Origin: Planococcus sp. SK3692
GTDB taxonomy: Bacteria; Bacillota; Bacilli; Bacillales_A; Planococcaceae
Direction: 5' to 3'
NCBI RefSeq assembly: GCF_028890485.2
Contig: NZ_JARCHV010000001.1
Coordinates: 372,001 to 436,000, forward strand
Length of the DNA stretch: 64,000 nt
The translations under genes and the position numbers were made by a program. Under the pieces are notes generated by a model. The model was not told where the DNA came from and made no database searches. It was given only the letters and a program-made list of their open reading frames with translations. Positions 54,592 to 63,431 of this stretch are shown in pieces (the first letter of the stretch is position 1; every line of letters starts with the position of its first letter).

Positions 54592-57210
54592 TTATTTTGT
54601 ATCGTACCAAGTATCACCTGAAGCGATATCGACTTTCAATGGCACATTGAGTTTCACGGCAGACTCCATCACTTCTGGAACCAATTCCATGAGTTTTTCG
54701 AGTTCTTCGGCAGGTGCTTCAAAGATCAGTTCATCGTGCACTTGCAAGATCATCTTCGACTGCAAGCCTTCACGTTCAAGCGCAATGTCCATCTCGATCA
54801 TCGCCTGCTTGATGACATCAGCCGCACTTCCTTGAATCGGCGTATTCATTGCAGTACGTTCCGCAAAACTGCGCAAATTGAAATTCGAGCTGTTGATGTC
54901 CGGCAAATAGCGGCGGCGGTTCATTAATGTCGTGACAAAACCGTCTTTTTTCGCCTGTTCCACAATCGACGTCATATAGCCTTGTACGCCTGGAAAACTC
55001 GCCAAATATCGTTCGATAAAGTCAGCCGCATCTTTGCGGGTGATATTCAAATTTTGCGATAAGCCGTAGTCGCTGATGCCGTAAACGATGCCGAAATTAA
55101 CCGCTTTGGCAGCACGGCGCATGTCGGAAGTCACTTCTTCGAGCGACACATTGAAGACATCGCTGGCCGTTTTCGTATGAATGTCCAGATCCGATTGGAA
55201 GGCTTCGATCAAGCTTTCGTCTTTCGACATATGGGCAAGTACGCGCAATTCGATCTGTGAATAATCTGCCGCGACCATGACCCAGCCAGGTTGTGACGGG
55301 ACAAACGCTTTGCGGATTTTACGCCCTTCTTCTAAGCGCACTGGGATATTTTGCAAGTTCGGGTTCGTGGAACTAAGCCTGCCAGTCGTTGTCAAGGCTT
55401 GTTGGAAACGGGTATGAACCTTGCCATCTTCGTGAATTTCTTTCAATAAACCTTCAATATACGTCGATAGCAATTTGCCGAGCTGGCGGTACATCAAGAT
55501 ATGATGAATGATTTCGTGTTTGCCTTCCAATTTCTCAAGCACATCCGCTGCAGTCGAGTAGCCGGTTTTGGTTTTTTTGATTGCCGGCAAGTCCAATTGC
55601 TCGAAAAGTATAACGCCAAGTTGCTTCGGCGAATTGATATTGAATTCCTGTCCAGCAAGCGCATAGATTTCCAGTTCGATCATGCCAAGCTTGCGCTTCA
55701 ATTCCACACCCATGTCCGCCAATTGGCCGCGGTCTACATTGACGCCGAGCGATTCCATTTGGCCGAGCACTTTTGCGAGCGGCAGTTCCAATTTATCGTA
55801 CAAATCGAATTGTTCATTTTCCTCGAGCTTTTTGACCACGACTGGGCGCACATTGAAAATGGCCCTCGCCTTTCTCGCCATGTGCTCATTCAAATCAGCT
55901 GCTTCCGGGACTTTCTTCTTCGCCCCTTTGCCGTAGACTTGTTCGTTGGTCGATACGTCCGAATAGCCGTATTCACGGACAATATCAGCCAAGTCCGTGT
56001 ACTTCAGCGATGGATTGACGATATAAGCGCCCAGCATCAAATCAAAGTCGACACCATCGATCTTAATGCCTTTTCGGAGGAATGCTGCTGTCGCCGCTTT
56101 TGAATCGGACATGTATTTATGGGCAGACGAATCTTCGAGCCACATCTTCAGTGCTTCGGATTGTTCCGCCACTTCCATCGGGATGACATATGTCGCTTTC
56201 TCCGACGCCAACGAAACGCCAAGCAAATCACAACTATGGTAATGCTCATCGTACAGTTCCAGGTGGACCGCCATGCCGTTTTCCAAGTGACTCTCATCGA
56301 CTGTATCTAGCACCTCGAAATGCAGTTCTTCTTTCTCTGTTTCCTCAGCCGTATAATCCAGCTTTTCCAGCAAAGATTTAAAGGCGAGTTCGTTCCAAAT
56401 GCGCACCAACTCATCTTGGTCTGGCCCTGCATAATCGAGTTCATCGATCGACACTTCTACCGGCGCTTGCCGCTCAATTGTCGCCAGCTTTTTGGATAAA
56501 TAGGCAAGTTCTTCATTTTCCACGAGCTTTTCTTTCATTTTGCCTTTTTGTTCCTCGATCGCTTCGTAAACGCCTTCCACCGATCCGTGTTTAGCGAGCA
56601 ACTTTAAAGCCGTCTTTTCTCCGACACCTGGAACGCCCGGAATGTTATCGGAAGAATCGCCCATCAAGCCTTTCATGTCGATAATCTGCAGCGGCGTCAG
56701 GCCGTATTTTTCTTGGATATGTTCCACCGTATATTTCTCGATATCGGTGATGCCTTTTCGTGTAATGTAGACGACTGTCGAATCTGAAGCGAGTTGCGTC
56801 AAGTCCTTGTCTCCCGAGACGACAACGACCTGATCGCCTGCCTGTTCGGCTTGAAGGCTCAGCGTGCCGATAATATCATCCGCTTCGTAATTATCAAGTT
56901 CATATTGTTTGATTTGGTAGGCTGAAAGCAGCTTGCGCAAATACGGGAATTGCTCAGATAGTTCAGGCGGAGTTTTTTGCCGACCGCCTTTGTATTCTTT
57001 ATAGGCTTCGTTGCGGAATGTGGTTTTCCCGGCATCGAATGCCACCATCATATGGGTCGGCTTTTCTTCCTCCAATAGCTTTTGCAGCATCGTCGTGAAG
57101 CCGTAGACTGCATTTGTATGCACGCCGTTGTCGTTCGTCAATAATGGCAGCGCGAAAAATGCGCGGTATGCCAAGCTGTTGCCATCGAGCAGTAAAATTT
57201 TCTTTGACAC
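54592..57210 (-). CDS. polA: DNA polymerase I
   Basis: 872 residues. 5' nuclease domain (about 1-300, with GDKDLTQL and GLMGDSSDNIPGVPGVGEKTA), a 3'-5' exonuclease-like domain lacking the DxE catalytic motif (about 310-475), and polymerase domain with motif A ADYSQIELR, motif B RRAAKAVNFGIVYG and motif C QVHDELIFE. Like B. subtilis and G. stearothermophilus Pol I it should lack proofreading. It starts with GTG (57210) seven bases after AAAGGGG; longer frames lack a site. Confidence 0.95.
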   Translation of the reverse strand: MSKKILLLDGNSLAYRAFFALPLLTNDNGVHTNAVYGFTTMLQKLLEEEKPTHMMVAFDAGKTTFRNEAYKEYKGGRQKTPPELSEQFPYLRKLLSAYQIKQYELDNYEADDIIGTLSLQAEQAGDQVVVVSGDKDLTQLASDSTVVYITRKGITDIEKYTVEHIQEKYGLTPLQIIDMKGLMGDSSDNIPGVPGVGEKTALKLLAKHGSVEGVYEAIEEQKGKMKEKLVENEELAYLSKKLATIERQAPVEVSIDELDYAGPDQDELVRIWNELAFKSLLEKLDYTAEETEKEELHFEVLDTVDESHLENGMAVHLELYDEHYHSCDLLGVSLASEKATYVIPMEVAEQSEALKMWLEDSSAHKYMSDSKAATAAFLRKGIKIDGVDFDLMLGAYIVNPSLKYTDLADIVREYGYSDVSTNEQVYGKGAKKKVPEAADLNEHMARKARAIFNVRPVVVKKLEENEQFDLYDKLELPLAKVLGQMESLGVNVDRGQLADMGVELKRKLGMIELEIYALAGQEFNINSPKQLGVILFEQLDLPAIKKTKTGYSTAADVLEKLEGKHEIIHHILMYRQLGKLLSTYIEGLLKEIHEDGKVHTRFQQALTTTGRLSSTNPNLQNIPVRLEEGRKIRKAFVPSQPGWVMVAADYSQIELRVLAHMSKDESLIEAFQSDLDIHTKTASDVFNVSLEEVTSDMRRAAKAVNFGIVYGISDYGLSQNLNITRKDAADFIERYLASFPGVQGYMTSIVEQAKKDGFVTTLMNRRRYLPDINSSNFNLRSFAERTAMNTPIQGSAADVIKQAMIEMDIALEREGLQSKMILQVHDELIFEAPAEELEKLMELVPEVMESAVKLNVPLKVDIASGDTWYDTK

Positions 57211-57227
57211 AAAATTACCCCTTTCCA

Positions 57228-57287
57228 TAAAAAAAGCCGTCATTCCCTTTATTTTACCACGCAGGCAAATAGAAGAGAAATGACGAC
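57228..57287 (-). terminator. Terminator between hflC and polA
   Basis: Long imperfect stem GTCGTCATTTCTCTT..TATTT / AAAATA..AGGGAATGACGGC ending in TTTTTTT on the minus strand. Confidence 0.8.
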
Positions 57288-57294
57288 TCATCAG

Positions 57295-58275
57295 CTATTC
57301 AAGATTTCCGGATAACAGTCTTGCATAAGGTGAATCGGACGGCATGATGATAACCGTGTCTTCACCAACCGTTTTCGAATACGATTCGAGTGAACGGTAT
57401 AGCTCATAAAACTCTGGATCTTTCGAAAATGATTCGTTATAGATTTGTGCGGCTTCTGATTCCCCGTCCGCTTGAATTAAGGCGGCTTCTTTTTTGGCCG
57501 TTGCAATGACTTCTTGCGCTTCGCGATCGGCTTGCGCTTCGATTTCACGTTTGCGCGCATCACCTTGCGACAAATAATCCTGTGCAGTCGAATCCCGTTC
57601 CGAAATCATGCGCGTAAAGACAGCTTGCTCGTTTTCCGCCGGTAAATCGGTGCGCTTCATGCGGACATCGACAACTTCGATGCCGTACTGATCGTTATTG
57701 AGCAATTCATTGACTCTTTCCGTTACCGTGTCATTCAAACTTCCTCGCGAGGAATTTTCATCGTTGATGATTTCATCGTAATTCAGTTGGCCAAGCTCGG
57801 TGCGCACGACGGAATAAATGAACTCTTCCATGCGCGATTCAGCATTGACGATTGTGCCGGCATTTGAAATCATGCTCAACGGGTCGGTCACTCGCCATAC
57901 GGCATAATTGTCGATCAAAATGCGCTTTTTGTCTCTCGTGTTGATTTCTGCTTCAGTCACATCATAAGTCATTTGGTATTTCGGGATCGTCGTGACGCTT
58001 TGGATGAACGGAATTTTCATTTTGATGCCTGGATCTTCCTGGACTTTGACAACTTCGCCGAACTGCCGGACAACGCGGTATTCGTTTTCTTTCACGACGT
58101 ACGTATTGGTCAACACAATCAACAAAGCAAAAAAGATGAGCGTCGAGATAAGGATGGGTTTCCAGTACTTCCGATAATTGATTGGTTCTCTCGGCTCTCT
58201 CGGTTTTTTGGCCCGGTTTTTATTGCCGAAAATATCTGTTGTATTGGAATTGCCGAATGGCTGTTTTGGATCCAT
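57295..58275 (-). CDS. hflC: HflC-like SPFH (prohibitin-family) membrane protein
   Basis: 326 residues. A 38-residue Lys/Arg/Pro-rich N-terminal tail, one transmembrane helix (about 42-60), the SPFH domain (about 60-220) and a coiled-coil/Ala-rich stretch with QGDARKREIEAQADREAQEVIATAKKEAALIQADGESEAAQIY typical of HflC. HflKC modulates the FtsH protease in E. coli. Its start overlaps the hflK stop by one base (TGATG). A terminator follows. Confidence 0.88.
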   Translation of the reverse strand: MDPKQPFGNSNTTDIFGNKNRAKKPREPREPINYRKYWKPILISTLIFFALLIVLTNTYVVKENEYRVVRQFGEVVKVQEDPGIKMKIPFIQSVTTIPKYQMTYDVTEAEINTRDKKRILIDNYAVWRVTDPLSMISNAGTIVNAESRMEEFIYSVVRTELGQLNYDEIINDENSSRGSLNDTVTERVNELLNNDQYGIEVVDVRMKRTDLPAENEQAVFTRMISERDSTAQDYLSQGDARKREIEAQADREAQEVIATAKKEAALIQADGESEAAQIYNESFSKDPEFYELYRSLESYSKTVGEDTVIIMPSDSPYARLLSGNLE

Positions 58276-59246
58276 CAGTTGCCGCCCCCTTCTTCAGTTT
58301 GTTCTTCTGTTGCCGGCGGTACCGCCGTTTGCATTTCACCGAGCGGCAAATACTTCATCGTTCCTTCGTCGTCATTCATTATATACAATTTGGCATTCGG
58401 CAGCACCGACTCCAAGGTTTCCATGATCAAGCGCTGCTTGGTCACTTCGGGATTCCCTTCGTATTCAGCATACAATTTATCGAATACCGCCACGTCGCCT
58501 CGCGCTTGCTCTACGCGTTCCACTTTCTGCGCTTCCGCACGGGAATTGATGGCCGATTTCTCGCCTAAGGCTTCGTTGCGTTTCTGGTTTTCGTATTTAT
58601 TCGCTTCGTTGATTTTGGTGTTCATTGTTTCCCTTGCGTCCGTCACGTTCGTGAACGCTGCACGGACTTCTTCGTTCGGCAGCTCCACGTCCTGAAGCTT
58701 CACGGCCAAGACGGAAATGCCGATATCATATTCTTCGATAAGCGATGACAATAGGTCGCGTGTTTCCGCTTCAATCTCCGCTTTTCCGGAAGTCAAAGCA
58801 TCATCGATTAAAGAACTTCCGATGATTGACCGGATGGATGCGGACGTTGCGTCATGAAGCATTTCCCGAGGGTCTTCCGCATTGAAGAGAAATTTTTTCG
58901 GGTCGGTGATTTTCCACTGGACGACAAGATCCGTCAAGACGATGTTCTCGTCGCCTGTGATCATTTTTGTCTCTTTGTCGTAGGAAGTAACTTCGCCATC
59001 CTCGTTTTGGTCATAACCAAATTGGAGGCTATACGTTTCTTTTGACATCACTTCCGCTTTTTGAACCGGCCAAGGCATCTTGAAATGAAGGCCTGATTCC
59101 GTAACTGGCTCACCTGCTTCGCCAAATGTAATAATGACTGCCTGCTCCGATTCATCAACCGTATACCAGGAAGTAAAGACGGCAACCAATAAAAGTATGC
59201 CTGCAATCGATAAGCCGATAATCGACAGCACTCGTTTTGTAGTCAT
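58275..59246 (-). CDS. hflK: HflK-like SPFH membrane protein
   Basis: 323 residues. Transmembrane helix at about 7-27, SPFH domain (about 35-225) with VDESEQAVIITFGEAGEPVTESGLHFKMPWPVQKA, then a coiled coil and an acidic Gly-rich end. Compared with E. coli HflK it lacks the Gly-rich cytosolic N-terminus. Start MTTKRVLSIIGLS has GGGGG seven bases upstream; a longer frame to 59345 runs through the upstream terminator. Co-transcribed with hflC. Confidence 0.88.
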   Translation of the reverse strand: MTTKRVLSIIGLSIAGILLLVAVFTSWYTVDESEQAVIITFGEAGEPVTESGLHFKMPWPVQKAEVMSKETYSLQFGYDQNEDGEVTSYDKETKMITGDENIVLTDLVVQWKITDPKKFLFNAEDPREMLHDATSASIRSIIGSSLIDDALTSGKAEIEAETRDLLSSLIEEYDIGISVLAVKLQDVELPNEEVRAAFTNVTDARETMNTKINEANKYENQKRNEALGEKSAINSRAEAQKVERVEQARGDVAVFDKLYAEYEGNPEVTKQRLIMETLESVLPNAKLYIMNDDEGTMKYLPLGEMQTAVPPATEEQTEEGGGN

Positions 59247-59314
59247 GGTGTTTCCCCCTTTTATCTTTATGACTATGTATACGGAATAATAGTGAAATAG
59301 TTTCAGTAAAATAG

Positions 59315-59342
59315 AAAAAGAGCCCGGGGAGGGGCTCTTTTT
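59315..59342. terminator. Terminator after the ATP-grasp ligase
   Basis: Stem AAAAAGAGCCC / GGGCTCTTTTT with a short GGGGAG-type loop; U tracts on both strands. It ends the maoC-phoP-phoR-ligase cluster and separates it from hflKC. Confidence 0.88.
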
Positions 59343-59417
59343 CAAGTCATGCGGTTGAAGGGGGTTCTATTAAAGAATAGCACCTGATTGTGAAGCTGGT
59401 GTTAAGCCTTTGTAAAC

Positions 59418-60638
59418 TTACCATTGATTGTTTTTGTATTTTTTATAATAATTCACTTGGCGCGCAAAAAGATACAGTTTGCGCTTCATATGGGTATCTT
59501 TTTTGTAAAATAGCGGATTGCCCCATTTCTTTTCCTTGATCAAGCGCTTGATGTCTTTTTGGACCGCTTGGTTCTGAACGAAATTGCGCAAGACTACTTT
59601 CGGGACGACGGTGAACAAGAAGTCTTCATTCAAATAAGTGATCGGCTTGTCTGCTTTATAGATCAAATCATCGACCAAATACTCCGCCATGTTGTGGCCA
59701 AGTGCTGTCACGTAATAACTCGAGCGTCCTTGACGGATATTCACTTCAAAGACCTTGAATTTCTTATCGCGCGAATCATATTTTAAATCGAAATTGGCAA
59801 ATCCGGTATAGCCAACCGCTTCAAGGAAATGCTGAAGCTTTTGCATCATTTCCTTGTCAAAGCGGGTAATGAGCGCCGTGTAATTGCCGATAGCTGTTAC
59901 GGTGTGTTCTTGCAAGACAACTTGCGCGAACGTCACCAATTGTGTCTGGCCTTTTGAATTCGCGTAAATGACAGAATCCCACATGTATGTATCATCGCCT
60001 GGAATAAAATCCTGAATGATTAATTCATCGCGGTATCCGCTTGCTTTGATTTTCTGGACGACTTCGAACAATTCTTTCGGGCTGTCCACTTTATAGACTT
60101 TTTCCTGACCTTCGAACTTATTGCGGCTGTATTCGATGCCATTGCTCGGCTTGACGACGACTGGATACATCATATCGCTATCGTCGAACGGGACATCCTG
60201 GCTGCAATCATAAAAATAAGTCGTTGGCGTATCAATGCCGTGCTCTTTGCATAATTCATAGAAATTCGCTTTCATCTGCAGCTGGTTCATCAATGCTTCA
60301 TTCGGATAGTTGAAAACATAATGCTCGCGCAGCACTCTGGCATTCTCAATGATCAAGCGCACATATAAATCATTCGTGCCGACCAACAGCAAGGTTTTGC
60401 CGGGAGCTCTGTACTTATCCGCCAGGCCAATCAAAATATCAGCAAAATGTTCCGGCTCGGATATTTTTTTATCGAATTCGATGGTTTCAGTGATTGAGCT
60501 CATCTCCGTAAATGACAAGGGCTCTTTGCCGATCAAAATTGGCTTGATGCCGTATGCTTCGTGAAATGAAATTGCCATATTATACGCGTTCATATCGGTG
60601 CCGACGATAATCGGCAAAAAAGGGTGTTTGGTTTCCAT
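59418..60638 (-). CDS. ATP-grasp D-amino-acid ligase, Asl-fm-like (peptidoglycan D-Asp/D-Glu cross-bridge)
   Basis: 406 residues. The order of features matches Enterococcus faecium D-aspartate ligase Asl-fm as I know it: an N-terminal VGTDMNAYNMAISFHEAYG, ATP-grasp strand PVVVKPSNGIEYSR, IIQDFIPGDDTYMW, TAIGNYTALI, and the metal-binding GFANFDLKYD...FEVNIRQGRSSYY (about residues 285-312). Asl-fm adds D-Asp to the lysine of the stem peptide. Planococcaceae walls are of the A4-alpha type (L-Lys-D-Glu or L-Lys-D-Asp), so this is a strong candidate bridge ligase; D-Glu versus D-Asp is unresolved. It starts 9 bases after phoR. Confidence 0.75.
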   Translation of the reverse strand: METKHPFLPIIVGTDMNAYNMAISFHEAYGIKPILIGKEPLSFTEMSSITETIEFDKKISEPEHFADILIGLADKYRAPGKTLLLVGTNDLYVRLIIENARVLREHYVFNYPNEALMNQLQMKANFYELCKEHGIDTPTTYFYDCSQDVPFDDSDMMYPVVVKPSNGIEYSRNKFEGQEKVYKVDSPKELFEVVQKIKASGYRDELIIQDFIPGDDTYMWDSVIYANSKGQTQLVTFAQVVLQEHTVTAIGNYTALITRFDKEMMQKLQHFLEAVGYTGFANFDLKYDSRDKKFKVFEVNIRQGRSSYYVTALGHNMAEYLVDDLIYKADKPITYLNEDFLFTVVPKVVLRNFVQNQAVQKDIKRLIKEKKWGNPLFYKKDTHMKRKLYLFARQVNYYKKYKNNQW

Positions 60639-60647
60639 ATGTTCCTC

Positions 60648-62048
60648 CTAAATTTCTTCCGCAAGCGGCAAATGAACGGTAAAGGTCGTTCCAACGCCGA
60701 CTTCACTTTCCACTTCGACATTGCCATGATGCGCTTCAATGATGTGTTTGACGATCGAAAGACCAAGTCCCGTGCCTCCCGAATTCCTGCTGCGCGCCCG
60801 GTCGACTCGGTAAAAACGTTCAAACAAACGGCCGATTTCAGATGCTTCGATGCCAATGCCTTGATCTTCCACTTTGACGATGGCCTCGTGCCCTTCAGCG
60901 TAAAGCTTTAGTGACACTTTAGTATTTTCTTGTGAATACGTACAAGCATTGATCAATAAATTGACGATTACTTGGATGAGTCGGTTCCCATCACCGTTCA
61001 CGATAACTGGCGCTATATCCAATTCAAGGCCAATATTTTTTTCTGCGAGTTTCGGATGCACCGTTTCGACGGCCCGTTCAATGACAGCTTTCATGTCAGT
61101 CGGCTCTAATTCGATATGAAAAGCAGAACGCTCCATATTCGACAAATTCAATAAATCGTTGATGAGCATTTCCAGGCGGTTACTTTCCGTATGGATAATT
61201 TCCAGAAACGACAATAAAGTATCCTTATCCTGATAAGCCCCATCCAGCAAGGTTTCAGAAAAACCTTTTATGGAAGTGACGGGCGTGCGCAATTCGTGTG
61301 AAACATTCGCCACGAAATCTTTGCGCACTTGCTCCAACTTTTTCAACTCGGTAATGTCGTGGAACACAATGACCACTCCGAGCCAGCGCTCATGTTCCCC
61401 GATGACCGGTGCACCGTAGACGTCCAGATTCTTCATTTTCAGCCCTTCAGTGAACTCGATTTGATCGCGTGAACGCGTCTCTGTCATGAACACTGTTTCA
61501 ATGAAGGATTTCAGTTCCGGCGCAATGTTGATTTCACGGTACAAACTGCCAAGAACTGCTTCACTGCTCAACCCTGTTTCTTCAAGAAAAGCACGGTTGA
61601 CCAATGAAATTGTGCCTTGCCGGTCAATCATAACCAATGCGCTGCCCATATTCTCAATCAATGTTTTCAGCCGCTCTTGTTCCATAAGTCGGACAGTGGC
61701 GATTTCCTGCAGATTGCGGGCAAGCACATTGATCGTCTTATTCAACTCCAAGCTGCCCTGTGCATCAGATTCATAAGCACGTGCGCGGTAATTTCCTTTT
61801 ACAAGCTCCACTGCAGTGGCCGTGGCATTTTCTACCGGTTCTACTTGCAAGCGAATGATGCGGTTTCCAATGACGGCGGATGCCCCGAGCCCTACTAGGA
61901 AAATAAGCCCCAGCGCCAGCCACACGGCGGATTTATTTGCCGTTTCTTCGTATAAAGGCAGAAACTGAAGCACGATCAGGTAGAGCCCAACGAGCAGCGT
62001 GCCGATCCATAGCAACAAGGAAATCAACAGGCGGCGCCTGAAAGTCAT
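60648..62048 (-). CDS. phoR: PhoR-like sensor histidine kinase lacking the large extracytoplasmic domain
   Basis: 466 residues against about 580 in B. subtilis PhoR. TM1 about 8-30 and TM2 about 41-60 leave only some ten residues outside the cell. Then HAMP (about 61-113), PAS (about 120-235), phosphoacceptor VSHELRTP with His251, and the ATPase with N box NLLINACTYS, DQGIGI and GTGLGLSIVKHI. It overlaps phoP as ATGA. In B. subtilis the cognate system responds to phosphate limitation and wall teichoic acid intermediates. Confidence 0.9.
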   Translation of the reverse strand: MTFRRRLLISLLLWIGTLLVGLYLIVLQFLPLYEETANKSAVWLALGLIFLVGLGASAVIGNRIIRLQVEPVENATATAVELVKGNYRARAYESDAQGSLELNKTINVLARNLQEIATVRLMEQERLKTLIENMGSALVMIDRQGTISLVNRAFLEETGLSSEAVLGSLYREINIAPELKSFIETVFMTETRSRDQIEFTEGLKMKNLDVYGAPVIGEHERWLGVVIVFHDITELKKLEQVRKDFVANVSHELRTPVTSIKGFSETLLDGAYQDKDTLLSFLEIIHTESNRLEMLINDLLNLSNMERSAFHIELEPTDMKAVIERAVETVHPKLAEKNIGLELDIAPVIVNGDGNRLIQVIVNLLINACTYSQENTKVSLKLYAEGHEAIVKVEDQGIGIEASEIGRLFERFYRVDRARSRNSGGTGLGLSIVKHIIEAHHGNVEVESEVGVGTTFTVHLPLAEEI

Positions 62049-62752
62049 GAACTCTTCGGCTCCTCGAATTTATAGCCCAAGCCACGAATCGTTTTAATAT
62101 AAGTCGGCTTGCGCGTGTTCTCTTCAATCTTTTCGCGCAAATGGCTGACATGGACATCGACGATGCGCGTATCGCCTGCAAAATCATATTTCCATACAGC
62201 GCTTAATAATTGATCGCGCGTCAAAACCCTATTTTTGTTTTCCGCCAAGTAGACGAGCAGCTCGAATTCTTTAGGCGTAAATTCTAATTGTTTTTCATCC
62301 AAAAACACTTCGAATCGATCCGGGAAAATTTGCAGCTTGCCAAATATATATGGGGCAGACCCATCTTGCTGGATAACAGGGCTTGTCTCTGCCCGGCGCA
62401 AAACTGCCTTGATGCGTGCAACCACTTCACGCGGGCTGAATGGCTTAGTCATATAATCATCAGCGCCCAGTTCAAGGCCCAGCACTTTATCAAACTCATC
62501 GCCTTTTGCCGTCAGCATGATGATGGGCGTGTTCACTTTCTGCTGCCGCAGTGATTTGCACACTTCCACTCCATCCATTGTGGGCAACATTAAATCCAAC
62601 ACGATCAAATCCGGCTTTTCGCTCAACGCAAGATCGTAGCCTTGTTTGCCATCATTCGCGATAATTGTTTCATACCCCGCCTGTACCAAATTATACGATA
62701 ACAGCGTTGCAATCGAATGTTCATCTTCAATGATCAAAAGTTTCTTCGGCAT
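62045..62752 (-). CDS. phoP: Response regulator PhoP
   Basis: 235 residues, OmpR family. Receiver with acidic pocket Glu9-Asp10, phosphoacceptor Asp53 in VLDLMLPTMDG and Lys in MTKPFSPRE; C-terminal winged helix with VLTRDQLLSAVWKYDFAGDTRIVDVHVSHLREKIE. Directly upstream of phoR and downstream of mdh, as in B. subtilis. Start MPKKLLIIED has GGAGG seven bases upstream. Cannot formally be told from WalR-type regulators without a tree, but location supports PhoP. Confidence 0.9.
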   Translation of the reverse strand: MPKKLLIIEDEHSIATLLSYNLVQAGYETIIANDGKQGYDLALSEKPDLIVLDLMLPTMDGVEVCKSLRQQKVNTPIIMLTAKGDEFDKVLGLELGADDYMTKPFSPREVVARIKAVLRRAETSPVIQQDGSAPYIFGKLQIFPDRFEVFLDEKQLEFTPKEFELLVYLAENKNRVLTRDQLLSAVWKYDFAGDTRIVDVHVSHLREKIEENTRKPTYIKTIRGLGYKFEEPKSS

Positions 62753-62797
62753 TTTGCATCCTCCACACTCAATTTGGAACCCCCATCCCAAACCGCT

Positions 62798-63301
62798 TTA
62801 GAAATTCTCCATCGCCTGTGTCGTCAATTTGTTCGACGTCTTCGGCGGTTGTGCCACGATTTTCCCTTCTATACAAACGGCGCCTTCCTCATCCGTGCCT
62901 TCAACACGAATTGTCGCCAAATTCCCTCTTACATCCACATCGGTCACTTCCAACAGAAAATCAACGGTTGCGTAATGGTAAACCGGCTTTTTAAAAACCA
63001 AATGCTGTTCACAAATATACGAACCTGGCCCTGGCATATACTTGGATACCGCTGATGTGACAATGCCCGTCAACATGATGTTTGGGACGACCGGCTTTTC
63101 AAAATGGGTCGTTGATGCAAAATCATGCTGGATATACAAGGGATTTCCATCGTTCGTCAAGCCGAGATACAACAGCAAATCCTTATCCTCGACTTTTTCC
63201 GTCAACTTCAACTTTTCGCCGACTGTAATGTCTTCAATCTTTCTGCCTAATTTGCGTTTTTTCCCGAGCAACACAGGCGTTCCCTCCCCTAAGTGGTTCA
63301 T
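62798..63301 (-). CDS. MaoC-like hotdog-fold protein
   Basis: 167 residues. MaoC/(R)-hydratase-like: IEDITVGEKLKLTEKVEDKDLLLYLGLTNDGNPLYIQHDFA (about residues 22-62) carries the Asp/Asn-Pro-x-x-His-like hydratase region, though the catalytic His is shifted (IQHDFA). It may act on acyl-CoA or acyl-ACP; the substrate is unknown. 45 bases before phoP, with no terminator between, so it probably heads the phoPR transcript. Confidence 0.75.
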   Translation of the reverse strand: MNHLGEGTPVLLGKKRKLGRKIEDITVGEKLKLTEKVEDKDLLLYLGLTNDGNPLYIQHDFASTTHFEKPVVPNIMLTGIVTSAVSKYMPGPGSYICEQHLVFKKPVYHYATVDFLLEVTDVDVRGNLATIRVEGTDEEGAVCIEGKIVAQPPKTSNKLTTQAMENF

Positions 63302-63307
63302 ATCCTT

Positions 63308-63337
63308 ATAGTATCAATTTCATGAGTACAAGTGCAA
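63308..63337 (-). promoter_or_regulatory. Probable promoter of the maoC-phoPR-ligase cluster
   Basis: -35 TTGCAC (63332-63337), 18-base spacer, -10 TACTAT preceded by TGA (63308-63313). It falls very close to the start codon (63301), so the leader would be short. Confidence 0.45.
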
Positions 63338-63390
63338 GTTCGCTTTCATGCCCGCCGAATATATGTCCGAATTTGGCTTCCGTACGTATA

Positions 63391-63424
63391 AAGAAAAAGC
63401 CGGGCAGGAAATCCCTGCCCGGCT
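63391..63424 (-). terminator. Terminator of mdh
   Basis: Perfect stem AGCCGGGCAGG/CCTGCCCGGCT with a 5-base loop, followed by TTTTTC on the minus strand. Confidence 0.92.
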
Positions 63425-63431
63425 CCGTGTT

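Noticed and set aside
54592-57210. Proofreading activity in PolA
   Set aside because: The exonuclease-like domain lacks the acidic DxE motif, so only polymerase and 5' nuclease functions are assigned.
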